A stretch of 64,000 nucleotides of DNA from Morinoia aosen (GCA_030386875.1 CM059574.1:4285934-4349933); one strand, 5' to 3'; numbered from the stretch's first letter, positions 1 through 11,515 are shown. The notes: generated from the sequence alone by a model not told the origin. Program-made: numbers and translations.

Positions 1-1054
1 GCAGGCCACTGTCAATCAGTACCATACCCACGTGCCTGGCGGCGCCGTCACTGCGCAGCGGCTGCGCTGAAATGTCCATTGGACTGCAATAGTTGCCTTT
101 AAGCTCGCAGGGTTGGGCATACTCCTGACTCAGGGGCCGCATGAATTTCTAAAACTGACAGACGACATAAGCAGTAAAAAATTACAGTGTTAATGCTTAC
201 ATTTACCTTAAGTTTTTTCAATTTTTGGGTTACAGCAGTGTTGTTGATCACCCTTTTATACCTGTGCATCAAAGTCTTGTGTTAGTTGTGTTGTGGACCC
301 GCGGGCTGAATTAGACCCGCGGCCGTAGTTTGCCCACCTATGTTATAGAGCGTAAAACTTTCCTGAGCGGCGCAGCTTAACCACGTGGTTTAACGCCACC
401 TCGGCCGCCATGTAAGATGTTGCGGCAATTTGCCCTAGCGCGAGCGTGAACTGTGCAGCCGTGACTGCTTCAATCGGCGCAAATACCGGCAAAGTTTAAC
501 TGGACTCCTGTGTGAGCTCCTTAATTGAGTTTTTGACGCCTTCATATTTAATTTATTACGATGAGATGCTTATTTCCGATGTAGAGACGCACTTCAATCA
601 AACGCTTTTTTCAAAGTCTGAGTATGATAGTATTAGTGACTGCTTACCATTTATTGTGTCCAGTAAAGTAATGTCGTGAAAATGATTTTCTATTTGCTGA
701 TTGCTTTATTATTCAACAAAGTTTCATTTTTGTTCAACGTAAACATTAATTCATCACATATTTCGATTAATGTACGCGTTTACCATTCCTGTTTTTTGAT
801 TATGAGACTTCGTCGTGGACTTCAAATTGTCTGAGTGAGAACTTGCTTATTTTTTCTATTTGAAGTTCCCTTTTTTTATTATTCGCATTCTTGATTTCTT
901 TTAGTAAGTATTTTTTTAATTTGTTTATTAAGTAACTTTTTATTTTATATTAGTTATTTTTCCCATTTTTTGCTAGTTGTTATTCATTTCCTTTAAAATT
1001 TCTTTTAGTGAGTATTTTCTTCATTCGTTTTTTATCATTTTGTTTTGAAAGCTA
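1..1054. other. No gene recognised
   Basis: The first 500 bases are richer in G+C than the rest of the window but show no convincing exon with splice borders or recognisable peptide. From about 540 onward the DNA is AT-rich with many T-runs, like intron or intergenic sequence. It ends at the TA dinucleotide (1053-1054) that borders the Tc1-like transposon. Confidence 0.5.
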
Positions 1055-1082
1055 CAGGGACTGCACAAAATAATGGAAACAC
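1055..1082 (+). repeat. Left terminal inverted repeat of Tc1-like element
   Basis: This 28-base end matches the reverse complement of 7343-7370 at most positions and shares the block AACAAAATAATGGAAACAC apart from one base. It lies directly after a TA dinucleotide, the canonical Tc1/mariner target. Confidence 0.8.
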
Positions 1083-1429
1083 ATTGAAAAATCAACAAAG
1101 TATATTTTAGCAAGCTCACGATCAATACGTACAGATGTGCACCACTTGGTTAATTGCTTATTTACGTACCCGTAGTATGGCTACCGTTTCACTGATTGTA
1201 CTAAATTTATTTGAATTAGACTATGGCGCACAAGTTAAAATGTTATCGAGCAATTATATTTTCCTCACTTGTTAGAAAGGTTAAGAATGGAATCAAGCAG
1301 TAAAGATGGCTTTTCAATTCTGCGTCTTGTAACCTAACAAAGCCGACCGTAGCAGCCGCGAAAACGTAACGAACGTGTTAATATGGTGCACGTCCGCCTT
1401 TTGAGGCAATTACAGCCTCACTTCTCCGA

Positions 1430-1646
1430 AGAAAAATTCAACAATTGATTCACACAAATTGTGAATATTTTCCAAAGGAATTTAAGCCTATCCTTCAGTT
1501 AAAACACCCTCCAGTTCTTTTAGAGACAATGGCGGCGGAAATCGACTTCTTCCTTGAATCTATGAAACCGATCATAAATTCTGAATGGTTTTGAAGTCTG
1601 GGGATTGTGGTGGCAAGATGAGATGCTCAACTTCATTAGAATGTTC
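1430..1646 (-). pseudogene. Tc1-like transposase, C-terminal third (remnant)
   Basis: On the minus strand, reading from 1646, the peptide runs through NEVEHLILPPQSPDF, the diagnostic block just before the third catalytic acidic residue of Tc1 DD(E/D) transposases. A degenerate NLWSVF-like stretch follows, and then a tail resembling the usual C-terminal helix, with several stop codons. The reading frame joins that of the central part at 6394 once the 4.7 kb insertion is removed. This identifies both the family and the insertion point. The catalytic glutamate position now reads as glutamine (TIQNL instead of the usual IEN), a further sign of decay. Confidence 0.8.
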
Positions 1647-2053
1647 CTCGCGCTATTCTATTTAAACAATTTAAACAATTTATTTACCACAGGTGATACA
1701 GAGATAAAATATTTCTTAAGTCTAGTACAATGGTCAAATTTGAGTATAGCTACCTGTGGGCCCGAATAAGTTCAGTGACTTCTAGGGCATCCTACCATCA
1801 AGGTTAGTCTTAGGAGTACAATAATGTTTAACCTAATTCACTTAAACTAGAGACGCATTAGACTGATCAATGAGATAATTAACTCGAAATTTGATACTTC
1901 ATTTCACAATATAGTTCATATGGACTAGATTTAACAGTATATTCGACAAACGATTCAAGAACAGACTGAAGATCGGCGAAATTAACCAGAGCAAATTACA
2001 TTATTAGGACCAGTTATGTAGGGGACAAGGTTTGACTCTGTGATCTTACACGA

Positions 2054-4490
2054 CTAGTAATCTGATAGGAAGTGAGACTCAAGACTTTTTTTGAATACCT
2101 TATAAGAATTACTTTCACGGATCTCCGCAGGTATTGAGTTCCAAGTTTTAGTTCCAACGAAGAGGATACTGTGTTGTGACCGAGCTTTTGAGTAATAAGG
2201 AAGCATGAATTTACTTCTATTTCGGGTTAAATGGTCGTGATGACCAGTTTGCACAGTTAATAGTTGTTTTAGGCTATTGTCGCCATCATTTGTTAATGTT
2301 TTGTAAATGAAATTGCTAATGGAGATTTTGTAGAGATCCGAGAGCTTAAGTATTCGTAAATTTTTGAATGAGTCATTTGTGTGAGCATTATATTCTAGAT
2401 TCTTTACAGCTCTTATGGCTCTTTTTTGCAGGGTAAAAATTTTGTTGGTTTTATTTTTATCAGTTCCGTGCCATGCTTCTAATCCGTATTGCAAGTATGG
2501 TGAAATGAGCGTTCGGTAGAGCATTTGTAAGGCTGTTTCAGGCAGGAAATTTTTAACTTTATTTAGGATTCCGATAGATTTTGATAATTTAGAACTAATA
2601 TGAGCGATGTGCTCTTTAAAGGTTAGATGTTTGTCTATTATGATGCCGAAGAATTTACTTGAGTTGGTTTCTTCGATTTCACCTTCGCCAATTTGAATGC
2701 GTGGGAGAGATATATTTTTCTTGTATGAGAATGTAATATATTTTGTTTTATCGATATTAAGGCTTATTTTATTAGCTTTAAGCCACAATGAAACCTTATG
2801 AAGTTCATTATTTATACGCTCCGCCATCCTAGCGGGATTTTGGTCTGGAAGGACCGCAGAAAGGGTACTGTCATCGGCAAAAAGTATGAATTTGAAGAAT
2901 GATGTAGATTTAATGATATCATTGATAAAAAATTAGAAATAGGAGAGGCCCAAGGACAGATCCTTGTGGAACCCCATGGCTAATTGTCTGTGGGTCTGAT
3001 TTTGCGTCGTCAATGACAACGTATTGTTTCCGATTTGCTAAGTATGATCTAAACCAATCATGGGCAGCCCTTCGAATGCCATAACAATGTAGTTTCGAGA
3101 GTAATACGTTATGGTCCACACAATCGAATGCTTTTCGAAAGTCAAGAAATGCGGAGAAAACAAGCTTTCCTTCATCTATATTAGAATAAAGGTATTGTAA
3201 ATGATTTAATACAGCTTGTGTCGTAGATTTCTTAGAACGAAAACCGTATTGTTTGTCGTAGAGGAAAGATTTTTGTTCAAAATACGAATACACTTTTTTA
3301 TACACAATTTTCTCGAATATTTTGCTAATAATTGGTAGTACAGAGATAGGTCTATAATTTTTAATGCAGTTTTTATCACCATTTTTAAAAATAGGGGTGA
3401 CTCTCGCAATTTTGAAAGAGTTGGGGAAGATACCTTGAGAAAGGGATTGGTTGACAATATAAGATATGCACGGTGCTATTATATCAGCTATAGCCTTAAG
3501 AACTTTAGCCGAAAAATTTTTCAATCCACTTGATTTATTTTTCAAGTTGTTTATGCACGTAATTACATCGGAGGGATTAGTTGGCGTGAAAAAGAAAGAG
3601 TTAGGTTCACGGACATGGTCCATGTATTGCAAGTGGTCTCTGGGTTCACTGAAGACACTATCGGCTATATTTTTTCCTATGTTTACAAAAAAGTTGTTAA
3701 ACACAGTTGCAATATTTTTTTCTCGTGGTATTTTACATTTTCGTGAACGAGGACTCAATTGTTTTCGTAGTATTATTATTCGGTTTATAGCATGAATTAA
3801 GCAGGCGCCAAGTTTTTTATATCAGTTTTGTATTCAGTAAATTTGCGCGTGAATTAGTCTCGTTTTGAGGTTCGTATTTGATTTGTCACATGATTCCTGA
3901 ATCTGTTATACGTTACTTTAGATATTCGCCCTTCGTATTGTAAGGCTAGGTACGCTTGACGTTTCTTTATATTGATCACGATATCTTCAGTAATCCAGGG
4001 CTTTTGTCTATTTTTCGGCGTAATTGTGCGGGTGATTATTGGACAACACTGGTTATATGCGGTCGTTATAATTTCAGTTAAATTTACTATTGCTTCATCA
4101 ATGTTAATCGCATTATTTTCCCGTTCATAGACGTCTAATGATGGCATTAATTCTTCTAGAACAGTTCGCATTGTTCCAAAGTTGTATTCATTTACACAAC
4201 GAAATGAATAAGTATCAGCCTGTGGGCTGGTACAAGGATTATAGACATTTTTCTTGATGAGAAACACCGGGAAATGGTCAGATAAGTCAGAAATTATTAT
4301 TCCGGTAAGAAAATCAGTCGGATCTAACATAAAAATATTATCGAGTAACGTAGCCGATTCAGAAGCAACACGTGTAGGTTTCGTGATGATTGGAAGGAAG
4401 GAGATAGACTGAAAAGCATTTATGAAGTTTGAGATTTGCTCACAGCTATCATATTGTAGAAGATCGTAGTTGAAATCCCCGGTGTTTCTA
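2054..4490 (-). pseudogene. Non-LTR retrotransposon ORF2: endonuclease (partial) and reverse transcriptase
   Basis: Reading leftwards, the frame opens near 4490 inside an APE-type endonuclease. GDFNYDLL is the metal-binding/catalytic block and SDHFPVF the C-terminal SDH motif. A linker follows, then reverse transcriptase with NYRPISVLP, LDFRKAFDCVDH, HGVPQGSVLGPLLF and the active-site FADDS, and the thumb region ends at the stop at 2054. The first 130 or so endonuclease residues are missing. One extra T in a run near 2930 shifts the frame just before FADD, and there may be another break near 3770-3850. Otherwise it is unusually well preserved, so it is a fairly young copy. The protein would nick target DNA and copy the element's RNA there. 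Motifs fit the CR1/Jockey group; the exact clade is not settled. Confidence 0.85.
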
Positions 4491-6393
4491 TTGTTCTATC
4501 AAGATTTGTCAATGCCTGAACTTTATCTCTAACCTTTTCGAGAAGGAAAATAATGACAAATACAAGTTCAAATATTCAATTAACTCATTTCATAATAGTT
4601 CTAAGGTGAACATCAGAAATACCCGTTAAACGGGACGCACAAGGTAAGATGCGGCCTACGCCGGCGAATACGATAGGCAGAAGCCCAACACAGCTAGTTT
4701 TATTAAGATTCAACAGCGAGAATTTTCACGCTCTAAGAGTTACATTAAGAAATTGAAGACTATTTCGATAGGCCACAGCCTGAGTTAAATTTAGGTACAA
4801 GTTTTAATTTTAAGGTTTCCTCCAACTAGTGTTACCGTCTCTCTCCACAAACAAAAAGTGCTAGGTTCCTCGAACAAAAGAGAAGATTTCATTTAAAACA
4901 GACCGAAGTCTGCGAGGAACCCAGAAAACAGTGTAAAGTGACAACAATGTTTAACGAAAATTAAGGTGGAGGTTGACGAGAGATCTTCCGTTCCCGAGTT
5001 ATTCCAGGGTGCACGACGATTCAAGCCCCGCTCCTGCTGCCAGTGAGACCAACGAAAGCAGCGCACGCTTCGAAGTGTCCGGCGCTAGAACCAACGTCTC
5101 GACAACAACCCAACGAGGTAGAAGGGTCACAATACAGGCCCACAACAGTCGGCTACCAGTGCTGCAGAACAAAATAGACCGGTGAAACTTGGATATAAGC
5201 ACCGATAAGAAAGTAAAATTGTTACCACATAAGTTCAGGATATTTCAACTATTAACCCACCGACGGGTACCGGGTGGCTTTCCCAAAGTAGAGGCCTCAA
5301 CCCGAAGAGACAGAACCTTAACAGAACCGGCGCGACGTGAACACTGCACGAGTAAAAGCCCTGTTAGATAACGAGGAAAAAATGGCCAGGAATGTAAAAC
5401 CAAACTATGGCAATAGCACAATGAACCTCACAACTAACCCACCTAAAAGAAGCTGAGGGCTTTCCGAGAAGTAGCTGACCCTAAGCGAGAGAACTGAACA
5501 AGTCTCAGGACGTTGATACTGCCCGTGATAAAAGGACAGTTTAGAGCGCGGAAAAAGGAGGGGCGCGAGAATTCAATATGCGAATAGATTGACACTTTGA
5601 GTTTAACGATTAAGCGACTAACTCACCTAAAGAATGGTAGTCTTCAGTGGAATACGTTCAAGCTTAAGTGAAAAAGGCATTTGAGGGAAAAACAGCGAGA
5701 GGAAACGCACTCCATCTTAGAAAAGAAAAGTTATAGGTTCATTCGATGGAAATTAGATAAGACTTTGATCAGTGCTGCGCTCTGATGAGAAGGTCACGGT
5801 CAACCTCATCTTTCCAGGCACTTATAAATTTGATTTTATTTGAGTTTATTCAATTTAATTTGATTTACTTTAATCGATGGAGTACGCCAAGATGAAAATT
5901 GGTGCGTAGAGCATAACACAACAAAAATTAAAAGAAACGCTAATTATTGTAACTCAAAAGATAGAAAGAATGAAACGCAAGAAGTTAAGGTTGCCAGAAG
6001 AAACTGCGCCACGTAACACGGTAACTTTGAGAAAGACGTAGACACCCGTCAACTGAACGATTGAAGAATACAAGTGACACATTGGTTAGACCACACTGTG
6101 GTGAAATTACGTCACCCGACGTCTCCGAAGTTGGTTCGGAGCACAACCACGAGCAAGTAGCGCCACGCAAGCTCGTCTGGAACAAGCTCTACGGGGAACG
6201 GAAAGAATCTGCAGGTCGAGCCGCAGCCCAACCCGAGGTCACCTCACTTAGGAAATATAGGTTCAAATTAAATTAGAGACTAGAGAAAATAAAGGTAATA
6301 CTTTCACTTTGATTTTTAGGATTTTTCTGTTTAAATTCAAGTTCATTTTATTTTGATTATTTTAATTTATTTAAATGTTTATGAATTCAATTA
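4491..6393. other. Non-coding 5' part of the inserted unit
   Basis: No transposon protein or host exon is recognisable here. It lies upstream, on the minus strand, of the truncated LINE endonuclease and inside the same insertion. It may therefore be the LINE's 5' region (UTR or ORF1 after deletion) or an unrelated nested insert. Part of it (5250-5700) is a degenerate tandem repeat, and the ends are AT-rich. Confidence 0.4.
5250..5720. repeat. Degenerate tandem repeat, unit about 183 bp
   Basis: The phrase CTAACCCACC recurs at about 5252, 5434 and (as CTAACTCACC) 5618. Between the first two anchors many blocks align in order: GGCTTTCC, AAGTAG, GAGAGA, GACGT, ACTGC, GTTAGA/GTTTAGA and GGAAAAA. 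The third unit is weaker. This indicates two to three diverged monomers of about 182-184 bp. Confidence 0.6.
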
Positions 6394-7181
6394 TTCGAAA
6401 TGTCGAACAATTTTCGACAATTCTTCAACAATTCTAGCTGTATGGATTAGGGCATTACCATCTTGAATGATTGCGTTCCTCTCCGAAAAAAGTACTTGAA
6501 CCATAAGATAAACTTGGTCGCCCAAAATTCCTAAATAGTCCCGGTTGTTAACTCTTCCATGAAGGGAAATCATTGGCCCGGTGGATTTCCAAAATATAGC
6601 CCCCCAGTTCATCACAGAACCCCCGCCATACTTTACGGTTGGAAGAAGGCAGTCTGGATTAAAGGGTTCTTTCGGCTGTCTCCAAACGTACACTCGGCCG
6701 GCGGTCGAAAATAAAGTAAACGATGTTTCGTCAGAGAAAATCACAGTTTACCACAGCTCAACGGATCAATTCGGGTGGTTTCTACACTACTCTAAACGCT
6801 TTGAAATATTTGTCTTTGGGAACAAAGGATTTCTAATTGCAGCTCATCCATAGAATCCAGATTTGTGCAGCTCCTGACAAACAGTTTGTATGAAAACTGG
6901 GTTCTGTAGGTGTTCATTGAGGTCTGCTTCGATTTTAAGAGCCATGGTCGTGCGACCCTCTCTAACAATTCGATTTTGAGCCCGACGGTCTCTCTCAGAC
7001 AACTTGACTTTCGGCCCCTGTGTCTTGCTGAGGACGTTTTTCTTTTTCTTTCAAAGGGCAGTCATTACTTTTGAAACAGTACCTCGTGAAACATCAAGCA
7101 TTCCGGCAGTTTCTGTTACACTAGCACCTGCCATACGAGCACCGACAATATGGCCTCTTGTAAATCAGAGAGGTCTGCCAT
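6394..7181 (-). pseudogene. Tc1-like transposase, N-terminal and central part
   Basis: It starts at ATG 7181 (MADLSD) and, after an early frameshift, reads the classic Tc1 paired-like helix-turn-helix, RGHIVGARMAGASVTETA followed by GMLDVSRGTVSKV. The second DNA-binding region follows, with an in-frame stop replacing a residue near 7055. The catalytic core then contains the first Asp (IFSDETSFTLF) and the second Asp (IIQDGNA). It breaks off at HFE (6394), where the LINE-bearing insertion begins; the rest is at 1430-1646. At least three stops and one frameshift make it non-functional. The right terminal repeat lies about 160 bases upstream of the start. Confidence 0.85.
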
Positions 7182-7342
7182 TTTTATCAGGTTATGATCA
7201 AATTTTTATTTTAGATATCTGTAAGAAACAGTCAATTTAATTAAAATATTAAATAGCTACAAAACTAAATAATAAATGATTAAAGTATGTCAAGTTTTGA
7301 TTGTTTATAACATGTTCAAAGATTATGATTCCAAAATGTTAG

Positions 7343-7370
7343 GTGTTTCCATTATTTTGTTCAACCCCTG
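7343..7370 (-). repeat. Right terminal inverted repeat of Tc1-like element
   Basis: Reverse complement of the left end: its outermost bases read CCCCTG on the plus strand. It is flanked by TT rather than the expected TA. Confidence 0.8.
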
Positions 7371-8890
7371 TTTGTCTTTTTTGCGTTAATTTTTTGAGAA
7401 GTTAATTTCATCTTTAATTTCTAATGCCGTTTATTCTATCAAGTAAATTCGTTATTCATTTCCTTTTTTTTCAGAGAACTATTTCTTCATTCAATCAGTT
7501 TGTTTTTTTGTTGTTGGAAAATATTTCTCTTCGCTTATATGCCGCTCAACTTTTATCTGACTTGACGTGCGTGGCACCCGGCGCTCCCCGCACACAGGGC
7601 GCGCCGTGGTGGCGTTGGAGGTGCTCCAGAGCGTGCGGTGCTTTATAGGGTAGACTTCTTAGCTGAGGTTTGAGCTAGTGTCCTAGTCAAGGCTATGGTG
7701 TAGTTATGATGGAGGGAAAATCTATGAAATAATATAATTAAATGAAACTAAATGGAATAGAACGAATATTATAGTAGGTGGAAGAGAATAAAATAAAATA
7801 GAATAGAATAAAATAGAACGTGTCAATAAAAACGAAGCGAGTAATTGCTACACAGGTCTCGTATTATTACACTCAAATCACGCAGAAACACCTGAGTAGA
7901 AGTGTAGGCGGTTGAGTCGCAGTCACACCAACACTCATCATTTTTTAGACCTCCACCTAGGCTCTATTCATTTGTCATAGTTATTTGGTAATACGGGGAG
8001 TCAACTGTAAAAACTTTGCTTGTTGGCCAACTCTTGCTAATTTGAATATGCCAAATCCTCGTATACTTAAATATCTTGCTGGCTATTTTTAAAATATCTT
8101 CTCTTACATATTCATTCGTACCAAGTGTGGCGAGTGCATGGACAAGCTCAGTAAATATTGTGAAAAGTATTTCTGTTTGTTCATGGGTTGCCCTTTAGAA
8201 GTTACTGAACTTATCAGGACCCACATGTACTTACATTTAAACAAATCTTTAGTAACAGTTCTTATATAATAATGTCCGTTTGTGAAAACACCCGTTCACT
8301 TTCAGATTGTTAATTTGGGGTCAAATTTATTATCTTTGGAGTTTCACTGTTTAGTTCAAAGCAATTTGTAGCGACGTTAGCTATGATGACTTGAGTATTT
8401 ATTTCTGTGTGTGCTGCTTTCTCGGAACAAACTTCGAGCTGCAAGTGAAACATGTTTCCTTCAACATCGTGTCTGATCATGAACCTTCGTTGCTGTTATA
8501 ATTTCGAAATAATACATTTACCTTTCTCTGTACTTCAAAAAGCCTTTCTCTAATTTTTTTACGAGCGCTTAGACTTCTGTTGCCTTCCAAATTTACATAT
8601 TTTCGAGTACAAATGTACTGTAACTTTATGTTCACCAGGTAACTGTATCATGCATCCATGTCAGGAGGCTATCTAGTTACTGAATCGGAGAACTGTACCA
8701 GTTGACTTTCAGACGATTGTATCGAGTGACGATAATGCGTGACAGTTTCAGGTGACTATCGTGACGGCACCAGGTGACGGTACCACGTGACAGTTTCACG
8801 CGACCCGCTGTGCCAGTAGAAGTATCATTCTGTAGTCTGACTACACCCGAATTTGCGTGTCGCATTCACTGGTGCACCGACCAGTTAGGA
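7371..8890. other. No gene recognised (probable intergenic or intron DNA)
   Basis: AT-rich, with an isolated GC-rich patch at 7570-7645 that follows an AG and could pass for a tiny exon but resembles no known protein. At 7735-7825 there is AATAGAAT-like simple sequence. At 8690-8815 the words GTGAC, CAGTTTCA and GGTGAC recur irregularly without a clean period. Confidence 0.4.
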
Positions 8891-8894
8891 TTAA

Positions 8895-9113
8895 AGAGTT
8901 TCTTGCGAAGGGGCCTACCGGTGGTCACTGAGGGGTTTTTCACAATGATGCTGACCACCTGCAGTCACCAACTCAATTTTTATAAATACTTGATGAAAAC
9001 TGAATGAAGGCACCATCTATTTTACGTTCGTTATTTTCTAAATTGACCTCTAATATTAACTCTAATTTGTGTTGAATATCGAACTTCAGTTAAACCAGCC
9101 GCAGTTAACGTGT
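8895..9113. mobile_element. TTAA-flanked MITE, diverged copy
   Basis: About 220 bp bounded by TTAA at 8891-8894 and 9114-9117. It aligns along its length with the better preserved copy at 18402-18621. Shared blocks are CTACCGGT near the left end, CACAATG.TGCTGAC, CAACTCAATTTT.ATAAATAC, TGATGAAAACTGAATGAAGG (with small changes) and CCAGCCGCAG near the right end. The short length, absence of coding sequence and TTAA borders suggest a non-autonomous piggyBac-type element. Confidence 0.55.
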
Positions 9114-9117
9114 TTAA

Positions 9118-10369
9118 AGCAAATTTTGGATTGCGTCTCAAGCTTGCTTCACTCTCTGTGGTGCAGTTCTGCTTTGGCTTCATGTCCAAGCATTTCTTCC
9201 TGATAAATGAAATCGTTGAGTGCTCGGTTATCCTTTAGAGGTTACTGAAAGAATTTCCGTAATAAAGGTGGTCTTAAACTAAATTCCCTCAGTCAAATGA
9301 TGGCTCCAAAGCTTAACTAAAAGTCAGATGACGGCACGTTTCAATTTATCTTTTGTTCATTTTTTTATGATTAAAATTAGAACTGAGTTTAATTTGAATA
9401 GAATGTGGAACTTCGATCACTTTAACCCACTTCAGTTCGCGAGTTGAGCCTCTTGAGAGAGTGATAATTCTCTCGTTGGTGTGCGAAGGAGTCGGTCCTC
9501 GTGTGTGCGGCCAGCACAAGGCACTGATTTTGAAACAATTCACCTCTACGTAGCGGAAGAGTGGACAGCAAATGTTCTTTCGTTGATTTGGCAATGCTAC
9601 GTGAATTTTTCTTAACTAAAATTTTCAAATGTAAGTTTTTACTGGTAAAATCCAAAAATTTTGGCCGAGAAAATCCAAGGTGGCATGGTAAAGTGGACGA
9701 AAAAAAAAGTTAAGCTTCCAGTTGTAAGACGACGACGTAAGACGTATATTCCGTGAAAATCTGACCCTTGATCAGTGCATCTACGAGCCCACTTGAAGAT
9801 TTGGTGCTGGAGTGTGTTGTGGACACCATTTGCATAGTGGGGAATGTCTTCAGTTGAGGCTAGGGCTCTTAAGAGGATGTGTCATTTTCTGCCGAGTGTC
9901 TGCGTACCTGGCAACTTCTGCTGGCGTGATGTCATCTTTGCGCGAATTTTCGACTACAGAAATTACATAAATGACAATAGTCGTGCTATTCTCTCCTCTT
10001 ATGATGCCTGTATAAATTAATTATCCGTCTTTGTATTTTGCTGTAATGTTTTCATCCTGCGAAACATTCTGATGAGTACAATGATAGTAGCGGTATAAGT
10101 ATACAAATTATATAAGAAGCGTTTAGATATTAGTATTTAAACTACGATTTACTAGTGATAACACTTAAATGAACATTATATTAAGATGAATACAGGTATC
10201 CTTTAGAAATGCAAATATTTTCATGTATAATCCATGTTATTCAATTAGTAATTATGCAATAACATTTGTACACTGTGCCCATGGTTTTTAGTATGCGTTT
10301 TCGATTACTTTTTATTGAATGTGTTGTATACTAATTTCAATTAATAATAGCTGTAGACGTAACATACTG
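9118..10369. other. No gene recognised
   Basis: AT-rich DNA without convincing coding potential. Both short open frames around 9350-9650 lack homology that can be recognised and have no splice context. Confidence 0.4.
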
Positions 10370-10665
10370 ACAAAAACAGGGGGCATTCATGTACAGACAA
10401 TAACGGAGAACAAAAACGTGCTGACAATAACTGAGGAAAAAAAGTGCAGACTATAAACGAGAAAAATAACGTGCAGCTAATAACAGAGAACAAAAACGTA
10501 CTGACAATAACTGAGAACAAAAACGTACTGACAATAACAGAGAATCATAACGTACACACAATAACTGAAGAAAACAAAGTGCAGACAATAACAGAGGACA
10601 ATAACTAAGGAGAATATGTGCTAACAATAACCAAGGAGCATAAGTGAGCAGACAGTAACCGAGGC
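10370..10665. repeat. Degenerate minisatellite, unit about 30 bp
   Basis: Repeated variants of the words ACAATAACNGAGAACAAAAACG and GTGCTGACAATAAC, about nine units. It lies immediately upstream of the first recognisable Popeye-domain exon, in the preceding intron. Confidence 0.7.
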
Positions 10666-10679
10666 TGGGTGGTGCGCAG

Positions 10680-10782
10680 GCTGGTGATCAGCCAGAGCGG
10701 CCGCGCGCTGCACATCGTCGGGCAACACCAGTTCCTCGACTCGCCGGAGTGGTTCGGTGTGTCATCTGACGAGTTCTTCCAG
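10680..10782 (+). CDS. Popeye-domain protein (POPDC/Bves-like), internal exon
   Basis: A 103-base exon between an AG (10678-10679) and a GT (10783), reading one base and then LVISQSGRALHIV...HQFLDSPEWFGVSSDEFFQ. The DSPE tetrapeptide at residues 20-23 is an invariant part of the Popeye domain's cAMP-binding pocket. FQ at the exon end continues as V-S from the next exon, giving the second signature, FQV(S/T). Popeye proteins are three-pass membrane proteins that bind cAMP and act in muscle and at cell junctions. The acceptor could lie a few bases upstream, since the frame stays open there. The N-terminal exons with the membrane spans were not found here. The donor side of this exon seeds the minisatellite that follows. 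Assignment rests on signature motifs and the matching downstream exon. Confidence 0.85.
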
Positions 10783-11515
10783 GTGTGTTCCGTGTGTCAT
10801 CTGATGAGTTCTTCCAGGTGTGTCCCGTGTGTCTTCTGATGAGTTCTTCCAGGTGTGTCTCGTGTGTCTTCTGATGAGTTCTTCCAGGTGTGTCTCGTGT
10901 GTCTTCTGATAAGTTCTTCCAGGTATGTCCCGTGTGTCTTCTGATGAGTTCTTCCAGGTGTGTCCCGTGTGTCTTCTGATGAGTTCTTACAGGTGTGTCT
11001 CGTGAGTCTTCTGATGAGTTCTTCCAGGTGTGTCTCGTGTGTCTTCTGATGAGTTCTTCCAGGTGTGTCTCGTGTGTCTTCTGATGAGTTCTTCCAGGTG
11101 TGTCCCGTGTGTCTTCTGATGAGTTCTTCCAGGTGTGTCTCGTGTGTCTTCTGATGAGTTCTTCCAGGTGTGTCTCGTGTGTCTTCTGATGAGTTCTTCC
11201 AGGTATGTCCCGTGTGTCTTCTGATGAGTTCTTCAAGGTGTGTCTGGTGTGTCTTCTGATGAGTTCTTCCAGGTGGGTCTGGTGTGTCTTCTGATGAGTT
11301 CTTCTAGGTGTGTCCCGTGTGTCTTCTGATGAGTTCTTCCAGGTGTGTCTCGTGTGTCTTCTGGTGAGTTCATCTAGGTGTGTCCCATGTGTCTTCTGAT
11401 GAGTTCTTCAAGGTGTGTCCGGTGTGTCTTCTGATGAGTTCTTCCAGGTGTGTCTGGTGTGTCTTCTGATGAGTTCTTCTAGGTGTGTCCCGTGTGTCTT
11501 CTGAAGAGTTCTTCC

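Larger units (their letters stand above)
1647..6393 (-). mobile_element. Inserted unit containing a CR1/Jockey-like LINE
   Basis: This block interrupts the Tc1-like transposase reading frame exactly between the HFE residues encoded at 6394-6402 and the EVEHL block near 1640. The inserted DNA ends on the minus strand in two copies of an AAATTGTTT unit (about 1660-1680). Short 3' tandem repeats in place of poly(A) are typical of CR1/L2-type non-LTR elements. A possible 3-bp target duplication (GAA) borders it. From 5' to 3' it holds about 1.9 kb without clear coding capacity, including degenerate 183-bp tandem repeats, then endonuclease and reverse transcriptase coding sequence, then a 3' UTR of about 400 bases. 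It is either one LINE with an internal deletion or a LINE joined to a second insert. Confidence 0.7.
1055..7370 (-). mobile_element. Tc1-like (Tc1/mariner) transposon, split by a nested LINE
   Basis: The two ends are matching inverted repeats. The left begins CAGGGACTGCACAAAATAAT and the reverse complement of the right begins CAGGGGTTGAACAAAATAAT; both go on to GGAAACAC. A TA precedes the left end, while the right flank reads TT, probably a mutated TA target copy. The minus strand encodes a broken Tc1 transposase in two parts: N-terminal and central at 6394-7181, C-terminal at about 1430-1646. Everything between (1647-6393) is a later insertion carrying a non-LTR retrotransposon. The family cuts and pastes DNA at TA sites. 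This copy is dead because of stops, frameshifts and the insertion. Confidence 0.85.

Noticed and set aside
7570..7645. Possible small GC-rich exon after an AG
   Set aside because: No recognisable peptide, no clear donor and no phase partner; composition alone is not enough.
10370..10665. CRISPR-like array
   Set aside because: Repeat units are contiguous and diverged, with no unique spacers, and the genome is eukaryotic.
10688..11236. Minus-strand 182-codon frame with HTWKNSSEDT-type repeats
   Set aside because: It is the antisense of the 35-bp minisatellite. The frame is open only because the unit lacks stops on that strand, and it overlaps the Popeye exon.
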